Shown here: positions 47,273-57,733 of the stretch, piece by piece
Position numbering within the stretch: position 1 is the first letter of the stretch
Layout of the letters: each line of letters starts with the position of its first letter
Source of the DNA: Silanimonas sp.
GTDB lineage: Bacteria; Pseudomonadota; Gammaproteobacteria; Xanthomonadales; Xanthomonadaceae
Length of the DNA stretch: 64,000 nucleotides
Reading direction: 5' to 3'
Assembly: GCF_027530345.1 (NCBI RefSeq)
Contig: NZ_JAPZQK010000002.1
Span: 1 to 64,000 of the forward strand
Notes under the pieces: model-generated
What the model was told of the DNA's origin: nothing
Seen by the model: only the letters and a program-made list of their open reading frames with translations
Database searches by the model: none
Position numbers and translations under genes: made by a program

Positions 47273-48214
47273 TCAGGCCGCGGGGCCACCCAGCGCAGCG
47301 TCGAAATCCGCGGGTGTCGAGGTCGACTTGCCGTCGATCGACTTGTCGATGCGCTTGGCGAGGCCAGTGAGCACCTTGCCGGGGCCACACTCGACGAGCG
47401 TGGTTGCGCCCATGCCGGCGAGCGCCTGCACGCAGCGCGTCCACTGCACCGGGAGGTAGAGCTGGCGCACGAGCGCCTCGGCGATGGCTTCGACCGAAGC
47501 GTGCACCGCAGCATCGACGTTCTGCACGACCGGGATCGACGGGGCGCGCCAGTCCAGGCCCGCCACGACCTGGGCCAGCCGGTTGGCCGCTTCGCGCATC
47601 AGCGGCGTATGCGACGGCACCGAAACGGCGAGCTTGACGGCCTTGCGCACGCCCCGCTCGGCCAGCAAGGCGATGGCGCGATCGACGGCCGCGGCATGGC
47701 CGCCAATGACGATCTGGCCGGGCGAGTTGTAATTGGCCGGCACGACCACTTCGGCATGGGCAGCGTCGGCGCAGGCGGCTTCGACCACCGCATCCTCGGC
47801 GCCGAGCACGGCGGCCATTGCGCCGGTACCGGCGGGCGCGGCGTCCTGCATCAGCTGGCCGCGCAGGCGCACGAGGTGGGCCGCGTCGCGGAGCGTCAGT
47901 GCACCGGCGGCCACGAGGGCGCTGTACTCGCCAAGGCTGTGCCCAGCCAGCGCGCGCGGCGTGGCGCCGCCGCGGGCCTGCCACAGTCGCCACACGGCGA
48001 CGCTGGCGGCGAGCAGGGCCGGCTGGGTGTACTCGGTGCGGTTGAGCTGCTCTTCCGGGCCACCCTGCGACAGCGCCCAGAGATCCACGCCCGCACCGTC
48101 GCTGGCCTCGTCGAAGGTCGCGCGCACGCCGGGGTTCAGCTCGGAGAGTTCGGCGAGCATGCCGATGCTCTGCGAGCCCTGGCCGGGGAACACGAAGGCG
48201 AGCGGTGCAGTCAT
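47273..48214 (-). CDS. fabD: Malonyl-CoA:ACP transacylase
   Basis: A 313-residue acyltransferase. The nucleophile motif GHSLGEYSAL, FPGQGSQ at the N-terminus and the catalytic His in VPSHTPLM are present. It loads malonate onto ACP. ATG 48214 begins MTAPLAFVFPGQGS. A terminator-like hairpin separates it from fabH. Confidence 0.97.
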   Translation of the reverse strand: MTAPLAFVFPGQGSQSIGMLAELSELNPGVRATFDEASDGAGVDLWALSQGGPEEQLNRTEYTQPALLAASVAVWRLWQARGGATPRALAGHSLGEYSALVAAGALTLRDAAHLVRLRGQLMQDAAPAGTGAMAAVLGAEDAVVEAACADAAHAEVVVPANYNSPGQIVIGGHAAAVDRAIALLAERGVRKAVKLAVSVPSHTPLMREAANRLAQVVAGLDWRAPSIPVVQNVDAAVHASVEAIAEALVRQLYLPVQWTRCVQALAGMGATTLVECGPGKVLTGLAKRIDKSIDGKSTSTPADFDAALGGPAA

Positions 48215-48228
48215 GCAGCGGGTCCGGA

Positions 48229-48261
48229 AAACGAGACGGGCGGCCATGATAGGGCCGCCCG
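48229..48261 (-). terminator. Terminator-like hairpin between fabH and fabD
   Basis: CGGGCGGCC and GGCCGCCCG form a perfect 9-bp stem with a 7-base loop. On the minus strand the tail reads TCTCGTTTT. It lies 53 bases after fabH and just before the fabD ribosome-binding region, so it may attenuate. Confidence 0.65.
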
Positions 48262-48314
48262 CGCGAATCCGTCTGTACGAGGCGGTATGGCGCCGCCCCG
48301 CCGAGCCCGTGGGC

Positions 48315-49289
48315 TCAGTAGCGCATCAGCGCCGAGCCCCAGGTGAAGCCGCCGCCGAAGGCCTCCATCAGCACCAGCTGGCCGCGCTGCACCTTGCCCG
48401 AACGCACGGCTTCGTCCAGCGCCAGCGGCACCGACGCCGCCGAGGTGTTGCCGTGCTTGTGCACCGTGAGCACCACGCGGTCCATCGGCATGGCGAGGCG
48501 CTTGGCCGTCGCTTCGATGATGCGCAGGTTGGCCTGGTGCGGGATCAGCCAATCGAGCTGGGCCTTGTCGATGCCATTGGCCTCGAGGGCCTCGTCCACG
48601 ACGCTGTCCAACGCCTTCACCGCGTACTTGAAGACGTCACTGCCCGCCATCAACACGCGCACGCCGGCGTTCTTCTCGTCGAGCTTGAAGCCCGCGGACA
48701 CGCCGACCGGGTTGTACAGCAGCTCTTTCTTGCCGCCGTCGGAATGCAGGTGCGTGCTCAGGATGCCGGTCTCGGCGTCGGCCTTCAGCACCACCGCGCC
48801 GGCACCATCGCCGAACAGCACGCAGGTGTTGCGGTCCGACCAGTCGAGCATGCGCGTCAAGGTCTCGGAGCCGACGACCAGCACCGTCTTCGCCGCGCCC
48901 GAGCGGATGAACTTGTCGGCCGTGGTGAGTGCGAAAATGAAGCCCGAACAGGCGGCGTTGACGTCGAAGGCCGGGCAACCGTTGGCGCCGAGGCGCGCCT
49001 GCAGCAGGCAGGCCGAGCTCGGGAAAATGATGTCGGGCGTGGTGGTGCCCATGACGATCAGGTCGAGGTCGGCGCCCGTCACGCCGGCCGCCTCCATGGC
49101 GCGCAGCGCGGCCTGTTCGGCGAGGTCGACGGTGGTCTGGCCTTCGGCAGCGATATGGCGCTGCTGGATGCCGGTGCGCTCGCGGATCCACTGGTCCGAG
49201 GTCTCGACGATCTTCTCGAGGTCGGCGTTGGTGAGGATCTTCTCCGGCAGGTAGCTGCCGGTGCCAGCGATGCGCGAATAGACGGTCAT
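48315..49289 (-). CDS. fabH: 3-oxoacyl-ACP synthase III
   Basis: A 324-residue KAS III. The catalytic Cys is in [12 protein letters not shown], His in [10 protein letters not shown] and Asn in [10 protein letters not shown]. It starts fatty-acid synthesis from acetyl- or branched acyl-CoA; iso-branched fatty acids are common in Lysobacterales, though specificity is not readable here. No plsX lies between it and rpmF. Confidence 0.97.
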   Translation of the reverse strand: MTVYSRIAGTGSYLPEKILTNADLEKIVETSDQWIRERTGIQQRHIAAEGQTTVDLAEQAALRAMEAAGVTGADLDLIVMGTTTPDIIFPSSACLLQARLGANGCPAFDVNAACSGFIFALTTADKFIRSGAAKTVLVVGSETLTRMLDWSDRNTCVLFGDGAGAVVLKADAETGILSTHLHSDGGKKELLYNPVGVSAGFKLDEKNAGVRVLMAGSDVFKYAVKALDSVVDEALEANGIDKAQLDWLIPHQANLRIIEATAKRLAMPMDRVVLTVHKHGNTSAASVPLALDEAVRSGKVQRGQLVLMEAFGGGFTWGSALMRY

Positions 49290-49342
49290 TCTCGAAGGCT
49301 CCAGGGCACCCCGACGCCCTTCGCGGGCGTACGGTGGCGCAG

Positions 49343-49375
49343 AAAAACGAAACGCGACGGGGCGAACCGTCGCGT
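49343..49375 (-). terminator. Rho-independent terminator after rpmF
   Basis: On the minus strand ACGCGACGG, six-base loop, CCGTCGCGT is a perfect 9-bp stem followed by TTCGTTTTT. It lies 84 bases after rpmF and 53 bases before fabH. Confidence 0.85.
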
Positions 49376-49459
49376 CATCGCAGCGTCACCCGAAGGGCCG
49401 CCGTTGGCAAGCCCTTCGAGGACAGTCTGAAGGCTGGCGCAGGGCGCCATGCCGGCCGA

Positions 49460-49654
49460 TCACTCGGCGTCGGAAACCTTCGACTTGGTGTCGATCACCT
49501 TCTTGCCGCGGTAGAAGCCGTCGGCGGTGACGTGGTGGCGCAGGTGCGTCTCACCGCTGGTCGGGTCGGTGGCGAGCTGCTTGGCGGAAAGCGCATCGTG
49601 CGAGCGGCGCTGGCCACGACGGGACGGGGTGACGCGGGATTTCTGGACGGCCAT
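49460..49654 (-). CDS. rpmF: 50S ribosomal protein L32
   Basis: A 64-residue basic protein, [20 protein letters not shown] at the start and [18 protein letters not shown] near the end, which is the L32 core. It lacks zinc cysteines, as in most gammaproteobacteria. It lies 3 bases after yceD; the yceD-rpmF pair is conserved. Confidence 0.97.
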   Translation of the reverse strand: MAVQKSRVTPSRRGQRRSHDALSAKQLATDPTSGETHLRHHVTADGFYRGKKVIDTKSKVSDAE

Positions 49655-49657
49655 GGG

Positions 49658-50191
49658 TCAATCTCCGAGGGTCTTGCGGCCTTTCAGCGCGGCGAGCGCG
49701 GCGAAAGGGTTGGTTCTGGGTTGTTCTTCTTCCACTTCGGCGGTGGCGTCGTTCCAGACCGCCTCCACTTCCGCACTGCCCGGCTTCACCGGGAAGGCCG
49801 GCACCGCGAGGATCAGTTCGTCCTCGACCAGCTCCAGCGGGTGCAACGTGCCATCCGGGCCCACCAGGGCGGGCTCGACCCCTTCCGGGAGCGCGGCCTC
49901 TTCCGATTCGTCGGCCAGCAGACCAAGCTGCTGCCGCGACGACACCGGGTACAGGAAGCGCTCGAGCGACCGCTGGCAAACCAGCGGCAACTCGGCCTCG
50001 GCGACGATGTCGATCGTCGCCAGACCGGAGAGATCACGCCCGAACTCGATCTCGTAGCGGCACTCGCCCTCGGTGTCCGCCAGCAGGCCGGCGAGCCGGG
50101 TGAAGGAGGACAGCGGGACGCGGCCGGTGAAGATACGCGCGGCGGAAACCATCCGCCATGCGTCCACCACGGAAAGCGAGGTCGCGGACAT
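49658..50191 (-). CDS. yceD: YceD family protein (DUF177)
   Basis: A 177-residue protein with the DUF177 marks TEGECRYEIEFGRD and NPFAALAALKGRK at the end. YceD-family proteins affect 23S rRNA or RNA metabolism; the exact role is unclear. A near-perfect promoter lies so close that the transcript would have almost no leader. The N-terminus aligns with other YceD proteins, supporting ATG 50191. Confidence 0.92.
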   Translation of the reverse strand: MSATSLSVVDAWRMVSAARIFTGRVPLSSFTRLAGLLADTEGECRYEIEFGRDLSGLATIDIVAEAELPLVCQRSLERFLYPVSSRQQLGLLADESEEAALPEGVEPALVGPDGTLHPLELVEDELILAVPAFPVKPGSAEVEAVWNDATAEVEEEQPRTNPFAALAALKGRKTLGD

Positions 50192-50200
50192 AAGCGCGCA

Positions 50201-50229
50201 AGGGTAAGGAGGGCCGCCCCCTGTGTCAA
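50201..50229 (-). promoter_or_regulatory. Promoter of yceD-rpmF
   Basis: On the minus strand, TTGACA (50229-50224), a 17-base spacer and TACCCT (50206-50201). The start would be near 50194, about three bases before the yceD ATG, and no Shine-Dalgarno sequence precedes that ATG. Confidence 0.55.
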
Positions 50230-50335
50230 ATCAAGGACCTGGGGCCGTTCAGACGCCCATCCCCCCGCGGCCCCGCGTTGCCCTGCGTGAAGCGCGGGGG
50301 GCACACTCGAGACCCGCCCTCCAACCCGGTTACGC

Positions 50336-50836
50336 ATGGACTTCGGTTTTTCCACCTTCGCCCTCGTCGCCTTTGTGCTGGTCGCCGCCGTGGTGGGGAT
50401 CGTCTACCGCGGGCGCCGGGTCCGCGAGCGGCGCCTGCGCGAACTGCTGGACCTCGCCGATGCCGTCCAGATCCTTCTGGCCCGCGCCAGCGAGCGCATG
50501 ACGGCCTGGCGGAGCGTCGTCGGCCGGCTGGCGGGCGATCTGGGCTCGGGTGCACAACAGGCGCTGGACGGCGAGCCGCTGATCCGCGAAGCCAAACGCG
50601 ACCTGCTGCAGCACCGCCTCTGGATCCAGTCGAACGGCCTGCGCGCCACCCGCCTCGAACTCGACGACGCCCGCGCTGCACTGCAGCGGGCCCACAACCG
50701 CCTCGCCGAACAGCTGGCCGCACTGGAATCCGCGGGCGACGCCCTCACCCAGGCCACTGATGCGGCCCATGAAGCCGCGCTGCGCGAACCCGCTTCATTG
50801 CGGCGCGCGACCGACGGTGAAGGCCCTCAAGCCTGA
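50336..50836 (+). CDS. Membrane-anchored coiled-coil protein
   Basis: A 166-residue protein that I do not recognise. One N-terminal membrane segment (about 6-24) is followed by a basic stretch and an almost entirely helical body. Heptad-like repeats around 80-150 (LELDDARAALQRAHNRLAEQLAALESAGDAL) suggest a coiled coil. It would sit on the cytoplasmic face of the inner membrane. It is divergent from yceD and converges on the glycosyltransferase gene. Confidence 0.65.
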   Translation: MDFGFSTFALVAFVLVAAVVGIVYRGRRVRERRLRELLDLADAVQILLARASERMTAWRSVVGRLAGDLGSGAQQALDGEPLIREAKRDLLQHRLWIQSNGLRATRLELDDARAALQRAHNRLAEQLAALESAGDALTQATDAAHEAALREPASLRRATDGEGPQA

Positions 50837-50854
50837 GGAGCGGGCGGCCCTGAC

Positions 50855-52414
50855 CTAGCGGACGGGCGGCCGGGCGTCGCAGACGAGGTCGGTCGGCTCC
50901 ATCGAGCCCGCGCGGCGGACGCCGCGGTACAGCCAGAAGCGCTTGCCACCGCCGGGACCATCGATCGTGGCGACGTACTCCACGGATTCGAACCATCGGC
51001 ACGGGCGCGCCACCCACGCCGCGTGGTCGCGCTCCGGCGTCTCGGCGACCTCGAAGGCGATCCAAGCCCGCGTGCCGGGCGCGATCCGCGACAGCGCCGC
51101 TTCGTCGTAACCCCAGAGGGCGATCTGTGGCGCCCGGCCGTGCTTGTGGTTGTTCCAGTGGTCGAGCACGAACACCTCGGCGCGGTCACCGAGCGAGAAG
51201 CTGAGCTGGGCGGCGAGCATGAAGTGGTCGGCAACCACGACGTCGCTGGGCGCCAGTCGAGGCCGCAGCGAACTGGCGATCTCCTCCCAGCCGACGAAGT
51301 TGTCCGGATAGAACGCGGTCCCGGCGGTGCGTGCCGCCAGCTTCGGCGACGAAGGCAGGACGAAGGCCGCCAGCATCAGGGCCGTCGCACCCGCGGCCAT
51401 GCCCGCTGCCCAAGGCACCAGACGCCCGGCCCAACGACTCCTTGCGGCATCAAGGGCGATCGGAAGCAAGGCCGCGGCCAACAGGTAGGCGGGAACGGGC
51501 CAGTGCAAGGAGAACCGCGCCTTGTCGACGAAGGGCGCGAGCAACGCGTAGAGCAGCCAGAGCCCGCCGCCGGCCAGTGCGACGAAACGCACGGCGGGCT
51601 TCGCCGCCCGGCGATTCGCCCACAGGGCCCAGCCGAACAGGCCGTAGAGCAGCGGCGTGGTGATCACCGCCTGCAGCAGCGGCTGCAACAGGCCTTTCGC
51701 GTTGAAGTGCCAGGGATGCCGTTCCACGAGTTGGAAGTGCAGGCCCGCACCCTGCATCTCGAGGTTGTACTGGATGATCGGCCACCAAGCCGCGGCACCG
51801 ACAAGCAGCGCCAGCCAAAGGCCGGCATCCCCGCGCCGGCGCCACCCACCCGCCGCGAAGAATGCGGCGGCACCGACTAGCAGGATCGGGCCGAAACGGT
51901 AGTGGGTCAGTGCGCCGAGGGCGAGGGCGATCGCGAACTGTGCATAAAGCCGGCCTCGCGGCGCCTCGTCGTCATGCAGCAGGCCGGCACAGGCATCGAG
52001 GGCGAGCAGGGCCGCCAGCGTCATCAAAGCGTCGGGCAAGGCCATCACGCCCATCGGCATGAGCAGCGGGATCGGCAGGCTCCAAAGCCCCGCACGCCAC
52101 GCCTGCTCGCACGTGCCCAGACGGCGCGCGATGCGGACCACCAGCCACGGGATCGCGGCACCGGCCAGGAGAAAGACGAGTCGCACGCCGAGCTCGCGAG
52201 GCAGCGGCAGCCCATCGAACAAGGCCGAACCCACCACCACGGCGGCGGCCGTGCCACCCGGCAGGTCGGAATAGGCCCACGCGGGATGCAGGGCCTCCCA
52301 CGCGTAGAAGGCCTCGTCGCCGAACAGGGGCATGCTCGCGGCGAAGGCGAGTTTCGCGACCAGCAGCAGCGCCCAGAGCGCGATGAACTTCACGCGGGCC
52401 GACGAATCCGCCAT
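50855..52414 (-). CDS. ArnT-like glycosyltransferase (GT39/GT83 type)
   Basis: A 519-residue polytopic protein with about 10-12 membrane segments up to residue 370, then a periplasmic domain. The acidic motif FGDEAFYAWEALHPAWAYSDLPGGTAA near residue 25 matches the GT-C lipid-linked sugar transferases of the ArnT/PMT group. These move a sugar from an undecaprenyl or dolichyl carrier to lipid A, protein or another acceptor on the outer face. The acceptor is unknown and no arn cluster is adjacent. It is divergent from moxR, with 31 bases between the chosen starts. Confidence 0.8.
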   Translation of the reverse strand: MADSSARVKFIALWALLLVAKLAFAASMPLFGDEAFYAWEALHPAWAYSDLPGGTAAAVVVGSALFDGLPLPRELGVRLVFLLAGAAIPWLVVRIARRLGTCEQAWRAGLWSLPIPLLMPMGVMALPDALMTLAALLALDACAGLLHDDEAPRGRLYAQFAIALALGALTHYRFGPILLVGAAAFFAAGGWRRRGDAGLWLALLVGAAAWWPIIQYNLEMQGAGLHFQLVERHPWHFNAKGLLQPLLQAVITTPLLYGLFGWALWANRRAAKPAVRFVALAGGGLWLLYALLAPFVDKARFSLHWPVPAYLLAAALLPIALDAARSRWAGRLVPWAAGMAAGATALMLAAFVLPSSPKLAARTAGTAFYPDNFVGWEEIASSLRPRLAPSDVVVADHFMLAAQLSFSLGDRAEVFVLDHWNNHKHGRAPQIALWGYDEAALSRIAPGTRAWIAFEVAETPERDHAAWVARPCRWFESVEYVATIDGPGGGKRFWLYRGVRRAGSMEPTDLVCDARPPVR

Positions 52415-52445
52415 GCGAGACTCGACGCCTTCCCCTGCAGCCGAA

Positions 52446-53405
<960 letters not shown>

Positions 53406-53407
53406 CG

Positions 53408-54394
53408 ATGCCGTCCCGGCCCGACGTGCTCGAGCGCATCGAGGACCGCCTCGCGCGGCTGCCCTTCGTACGCGGGCGGAAGCCCGAGCCGCTGCCGATC
53501 ACCCTCGACCGCAAGCGCATCTACGTCTTGCCGACGCGGCAGGGCCTGCTGGTCGGCGTGCTGGTGCTGGGCATGCTGCTCGGCGCGCTCAACTACAACA
53601 ACAACCCCGGCCTGATGCTGGCTTTCCTGCTGGCGGCGATCGTCCACAACGGCGTGGTGCTCGCGCACCTCCGGCTCTCCGGCCTGCGCATCACCGCGCT
53701 GCATGCCGAGCCGGTGCACGCGGGTGAATCGCTGGCGCTGAGGCTGCGCCTCGAATCCGGTAAACGGTCGCGCGAAGGGGTGCAGCTTCGCGCCGCGACC
53801 GGCGAGGCCGTGGACCTGCCCGCCAGCCTGCTCGTCACCGGCGCGGACGCCGAGGTCGAGCTGACGATCCCGACCGCGCGACGCGGCCTGATGGACCTCG
53901 GTCGACTGCGCCTGAGTACCACGCGCCCACTCGGCCTCGCGCGCGCCTGGAGCTGGTGGCGCCCGCAGCAGCGCGTTCTCGTCTACCCGGCGCTGGAGCG
54001 CAGCGGCCCGCCGTTACCGGGCACAGCCAGCGACGGCGCGCGACAGCCTCGCGCCCAGCGCAGCGGCGAGGACACCCACCACCTCCGCGACTACCGGAAT
54101 GGCGACGCACCGCGCCAGATCGCGTGGAAAGCGAGTGCCCGACTCGAGCGCCTGATGGTCCGCGAGTACGAAGCCGGCGTTGCGCGCGACGTGATGCTCG
54201 ATTGGCAGGCGCTGCGCCAACTGCCGCATGAGCAGCGCATCGCCCGGCTGGCGCGATGGGTGCTGGAGGCCGAACGCGAAGGCCGGCGCTATCGCCTGCA
54301 GATCCCCGGCACCACGCTGGGGCCGGCCCGCGGGACCGAGCATCGCCACGCCTGCCTGCGGGCGCTGGCCCTGCTGCCGGAGGCCGGCGCATGA
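53408..54394 (+). CDS. DUF58 domain protein
   Basis: A 328-residue protein. Two membrane segments (about 40-58 and 60-80) precede an immunoglobulin-like periplasmic part and the DUF58 region HHLRDYRNGDAPRQIAWKASAR, which looks VWA-related. It is a likely client of the MoxR ATPase. It starts 2 bases after moxR and overlaps the next gene by ATGA. Confidence 0.9.
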   Translation: MPSRPDVLERIEDRLARLPFVRGRKPEPLPITLDRKRIYVLPTRQGLLVGVLVLGMLLGALNYNNNPGLMLAFLLAAIVHNGVVLAHLRLSGLRITALHAEPVHAGESLALRLRLESGKRSREGVQLRAATGEAVDLPASLLVTGADAEVELTIPTARRGLMDLGRLRLSTTRPLGLARAWSWWRPQQRVLVYPALERSGPPLPGTASDGARQPRAQRSGEDTHHLRDYRNGDAPRQIAWKASARLERLMVREYEAGVARDVMLDWQALRQLPHEQRIARLARWVLEAEREGRRYRLQIPGTTLGPARGTEHRHACLRALALLPEAGA

Positions 54395-56355
54395 GTGTTG
54401 CCCCTGCAGCCGCGCGCGCCCCCGTGCTGACCCCGTCGCTGCGACGCGCCGTGGTGGTCGCCGTGCTGGCCGCCGCCCTGCCCCTGCTGTTGCACCTGCC
54501 GGAGACGGTTGGCATGGGCATCGGCGCGGTCGCCCTGGTGTCGGGCTGGAGCGCTCTTCGCAAGCCGCTCCCGCTCGCGCTCCGCCTGCTGCTGGTCGTG
54601 GTGATCACCGGCGCCGTCCTGATGGGGTTCGGCTTCCGGGTGGGACGCGACGCTGGCAGCGCGCTGATGCTATCGATGCTGGTGCTGAAGCTGTCCGAGC
54701 TGCGCGAGTTCGACGACGCCAAACGCGTGGTCGCCTATGCCCTGTTCGCGCCGTTCGCCGCTTTCCTGCAGGACCAAGGGCCGATCACCCTCGCCCTCGG
54801 CCTGTTGGCCGCCATGGGCGTGCTGCTGGCCATGGGACGGTTGGCGGAAGCGCCGGCCGCGCCCAAGCCGTTGCGCCGCGAGCTTCCTGGACTGCTGCGT
54901 TCGCTGGCACTCGCCACGCCGCTGGCGCTCGTCGGCTTCTGGCTGTTCCCACGGTTGCCCACGCCACTCTGGGGCCTGCCGGAGAACGCCGTCGCCCGCA
55001 CCGGCCTCAGCGAATCGATGGCCCCGGGCGACTGGATCGACCTGATGGGGAGTGACAAGCCGGCGTTCCGGGTGCGCTTCGACGGCCCGACACCGCCGAG
55101 CGAAACGCTGTATTGGCGGGGGCCGGTGCTGACACGCTTCGACGGGCGCGCGTGGACGCGCAGCGAATGGCTCGGCGGCTTCCCGGCACCGCCACTGCCC
55201 AGCGCACCGCCGACGGGCGGTGTCGCCTATACGCTGACGCTCGAACCCACCGATCGCCGCTACGTCTTCGCCCTCGAATCCCCGACGGGCTGGTCACCGG
55301 ACCTCGAGCTGGGCTTCGATGCCACGCTGCGCAGTCGCACCCCCCTGCGCGCACTCAGCCAGCACCGACTGCGCGCGCTACCACCGCAGCCTTACGAGCC
55401 GATGCTGGATGGCAGCCTGCGGCAGAGCTTCCTGCGCTTGCCTGACGACTACAACCCGCGCACCCTGCAGCGCGCCCGCGAATGGCGCGATGCCGCCGTG
55501 GACGAGCGCGCCTACATCCGACGCATACTGGAATGGTTCAACGCGGAACACGCCTACAGCATCTCGGCGCCGCCGCTGGGGCGCCACACGGCGGACGAGT
55601 TCCTGTTCGATACGCGGGAAGGCTTCTGCGAGCACTTCAGCTCGGCCTTCGTGATCCTGATGCGTGGCGCTGGCATCCCCGCGCGCGTGGTCACGGGCTA
55701 CACCGGCGGCGTACCGAACCGCGTCGGCGGCTACTGGGTGGTGCGACAGATGGACGCCCACGCGTGGAGCGAAGTGTGGCTCGACGGTGAAGGCTGGGTG
55801 CGCGTCGACCCGACCGCGGCCGTGGCACCGGAGCGCATCTACGACACGCTCGACGACATGCTGGGCACTGGCGGCTCGAGTGCAGGAGCCCTGCAGCCGG
55901 TGTTCGACATCGGTGACAGCCTGCGCGAGGCCTGGAACAACTTCGTGGTGCGCTACGACGCGCTGCGCCAAGCCGAGCTGCTGCAGAACCTCGGCTGGCG
56001 CGGCGCCGGTGCGACCCAGGTGGGGCAGGCCTTCGTCATTGCCGCCGGCATCGCCCTTGGCCTCACCCTGCTGGTGCTGATGTGGCCACCGAAGGGCGAA
56101 CGTGACCCCCTGCTGCGCGCCTGGCGCGGGTTCCTCAGGCGCTGGGCGAAACAGGGGCTCGAGAAGCGATCGAACGAGACCGCCGAGGCCTTCCTCCAGC
56201 GCCTGCGCTCACGCGCGTCGACGGCCTCCGCTGCGGACGACGCGGAGAGCCTCGTGCGCCGGTTCATCGCGCAGCGCTATGCGCCGTCCAACACCGATAC
56301 CAACCACGAGCGGGCGGCATTGATCGAGGCGCTCAAGCGCCATCGCCCGCGCTGA
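54391..56355 (+). CDS. DUF3488/transglutaminase-like membrane protein
   Basis: A 654-residue protein. The N-terminal DUF3488 region has about six membrane segments (residues 15-190). The periplasmic transglutaminase domain carries the triad C413 (EGFCEHF), H457 (DAHAWSEVW) and D473 (WVRVDPTA). One more membrane segment lies at about 550-570, followed by a cytoplasmic DUF4129-like tail. Such proteins may crosslink or cleave periplasmic peptides; the substrate is unknown. It ends 6 bases from the convergent hinT gene. Confidence 0.92.
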   Translation: MSVAPAAARAPVLTPSLRRAVVVAVLAAALPLLLHLPETVGMGIGAVALVSGWSALRKPLPLALRLLLVVVITGAVLMGFGFRVGRDAGSALMLSMLVLKLSELREFDDAKRVVAYALFAPFAAFLQDQGPITLALGLLAAMGVLLAMGRLAEAPAAPKPLRRELPGLLRSLALATPLALVGFWLFPRLPTPLWGLPENAVARTGLSESMAPGDWIDLMGSDKPAFRVRFDGPTPPSETLYWRGPVLTRFDGRAWTRSEWLGGFPAPPLPSAPPTGGVAYTLTLEPTDRRYVFALESPTGWSPDLELGFDATLRSRTPLRALSQHRLRALPPQPYEPMLDGSLRQSFLRLPDDYNPRTLQRAREWRDAAVDERAYIRRILEWFNAEHAYSISAPPLGRHTADEFLFDTREGFCEHFSSAFVILMRGAGIPARVVTGYTGGVPNRVGGYWVVRQMDAHAWSEVWLDGEGWVRVDPTAAVAPERIYDTLDDMLGTGGSSAGALQPVFDIGDSLREAWNNFVVRYDALRQAELLQNLGWRGAGATQVGQAFVIAAGIALGLTLLVLMWPPKGERDPLLRAWRGFLRRWAKQGLEKRSNETAEAFLQRLRSRASTASAADDAESLVRRFIAQRYAPSNTDTNHERAALIEALKRHRPR

Positions 56356-56361
56356 GCGGGT

Positions 56362-56706
56362 TCAGCCCGGCGGCCAGGCCATCGCCCGACCGGCCAGCAG
56401 GTGCAGGTGGATGTGGAACACCGTCTGGCCGCCGTCGCCATTGCAGTTCATCACCACGCGGTAGCCGTTCTCGGCGAAGCCTTGGGCCTTCGCCCAGCCC
56501 GCCGCGGCGAGCATCAGCCGGCCCAGGAGTTCCGCCTGCGCGGGCGACGCGTCGTTGAGGGTGGCAATGGGCTGTTTCGGGATGAACAGCACGTGCACCG
56601 GCGCCTTCGGCGCGATGTCGCGGAAGGCCAGCACGTGGTCGTCCTCGAAGACGATGTCGGCGGGAATCTCGCGGCGGATGATCTTGTCGAAAATCGTCTC
56701 GGGCAT
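56362..56706 (-). CDS. hinT: HIT family nucleotide hydrolase
   Basis: A 114-residue histidine-triad protein with FHIHLHLLAGR (the HxHxH motif), IFDKIIRREIPADIVFEDDHVLAFRDI at the start, and length like E. coli HinT (119). It hydrolyses adenosine phosphoramidates in the cytoplasm. ATG 56706 begins MPETIFDKI; four further residues upstream are optional. Confidence 0.94.
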   Translation of the reverse strand: MPETIFDKIIRREIPADIVFEDDHVLAFRDIAPKAPVHVLFIPKQPIATLNDASPAQAELLGRLMLAAAGWAKAQGFAENGYRVVMNCNGDGGQTVFHIHLHLLAGRAMAWPPG

Positions 56707-56766
56707 GGTCGGCTCCAACGGTCCGCCGCGAGCATGCCAGCGCGGCGCGGCGCGGAGTAGCCCGTC

Positions 56767-57366
56767 TCAGCCCGATGCTTCGCTGCGCTGCCCGAAGGCG
56801 TGCGCCAGCGTGCCGCGATCGACATACTCGAGTTCGCCGCCCAGCGGCAAACCCTGCGCGAGCCGGCTCGGAGTGACGCCGGCGGCGCGCGCCATCTGTG
56901 CGAGGTAGTGCGCCGTGGCTTCGCCTTCGACGGTGGGATTGGTCGCGATGATCATCTCCCGCACCTCGCCGGCGGCGAGGCGCGCGCCGAGGAGGTCGAG
57001 CCCGAGCTGGCGCGGCCCGATCCCATCCAGCGGCGAAAGCCGACCCTGCAGCACGAAGTACAGGCCGCGGTAGCCCGTGGCCTGCTCGATGGCGAGGCGG
57101 TCCGCCGGCGTCTCGACGATGCACAGCACGCTGCGGTCGCGCGAGGCGCTGGCGCAAATCGCGCAGACTTCGGCTTCGCTGAAATCCCGGCATTGCACGC
57201 AATGGCGGATGCGCTCGACCGCGGCTTGCAGGCGCTCCGCAAGCCGCGACGCGCCTTCACGGTCGCGCTCCAGCAGGTGGTAGGCCATGCGCTGGGCGCT
57301 CTTCGCCCCCACGCCCGGCAGCACGCGCAAACCCTCGATGAGCTGCTCGAGCAGGGGACTGCTCAT
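56767..57366 (-). CDS. recR: Recombination protein RecR
   Basis: A 199-residue RecR. It has the helix-hairpin-helix [17 protein letters not shown], a zinc finger with [16 protein letters not shown], and a TOPRIM domain ([20 protein letters not shown]). With RecO it loads RecA at gaps. It follows ybaB, the conserved dnaX-ybaB-recR order. Confidence 0.97.
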   Translation of the reverse strand: MSSPLLEQLIEGLRVLPGVGAKSAQRMAYHLLERDREGASRLAERLQAAVERIRHCVQCRDFSEAEVCAICASASRDRSVLCIVETPADRLAIEQATGYRGLYFVLQGRLSPLDGIGPRQLGLDLLGARLAAGEVREMIIATNPTVEGEATAHYLAQMARAAGVTPSRLAQGLPLGGELEYVDRGTLAHAFGQRSEASG

Positions 57367-57400
57367 GCGCCCGCCGTCCGCGTCCTCGCGCGCTTGGGGC

Positions 57401-57730
57401 TCACGCGCCGAACATGCCCTTCATCCCGGGCGGGATCGGCATGCCGGCCGTCGCCGCCGACATGCGCTTGCCGGATTCCTCGTTGACCTTCGCCACCGCG
57501 TCGTTCAACGCGACCAGCAGCAGGTCCTCGAGCATCTCGGCATCGCCGAGCGCCTGCGGATCGACATGCACCTTGCGGGCGTCGAACTTGCCGCTCAGCG
57601 TGACGCTGACCAGGCCGCCACCGGCACTGCCGGTGACTTCCAGCGCGGCCAGCTCGTCCTGCGCCTTCTTCATGTTGTCCTGCATGCGCTGCGCCATCTG
57701 CATGGCCTGCGCGATGTTGCCCTTGAACAT
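57401..57730 (-). CDS. ybaB: YbaB/EbfC family nucleoid-associated protein
   Basis: A 109-residue protein with the family pattern [37 protein letters not shown]. It binds DNA as a dimer. It lies 3 bases after dnaX and 34 bases before recR. Confidence 0.95.
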   Translation of the reverse strand: MFKGNIAQAMQMAQRMQDNMKKAQDELAALEVTGSAGGGLVSVTLSGKFDARKVHVDPQALGDAEMLEDLLLVALNDAVAKVNEESGKRMSAATAGMPIPPGMKGMFGA

Positions 57731-57733
57731 GGC

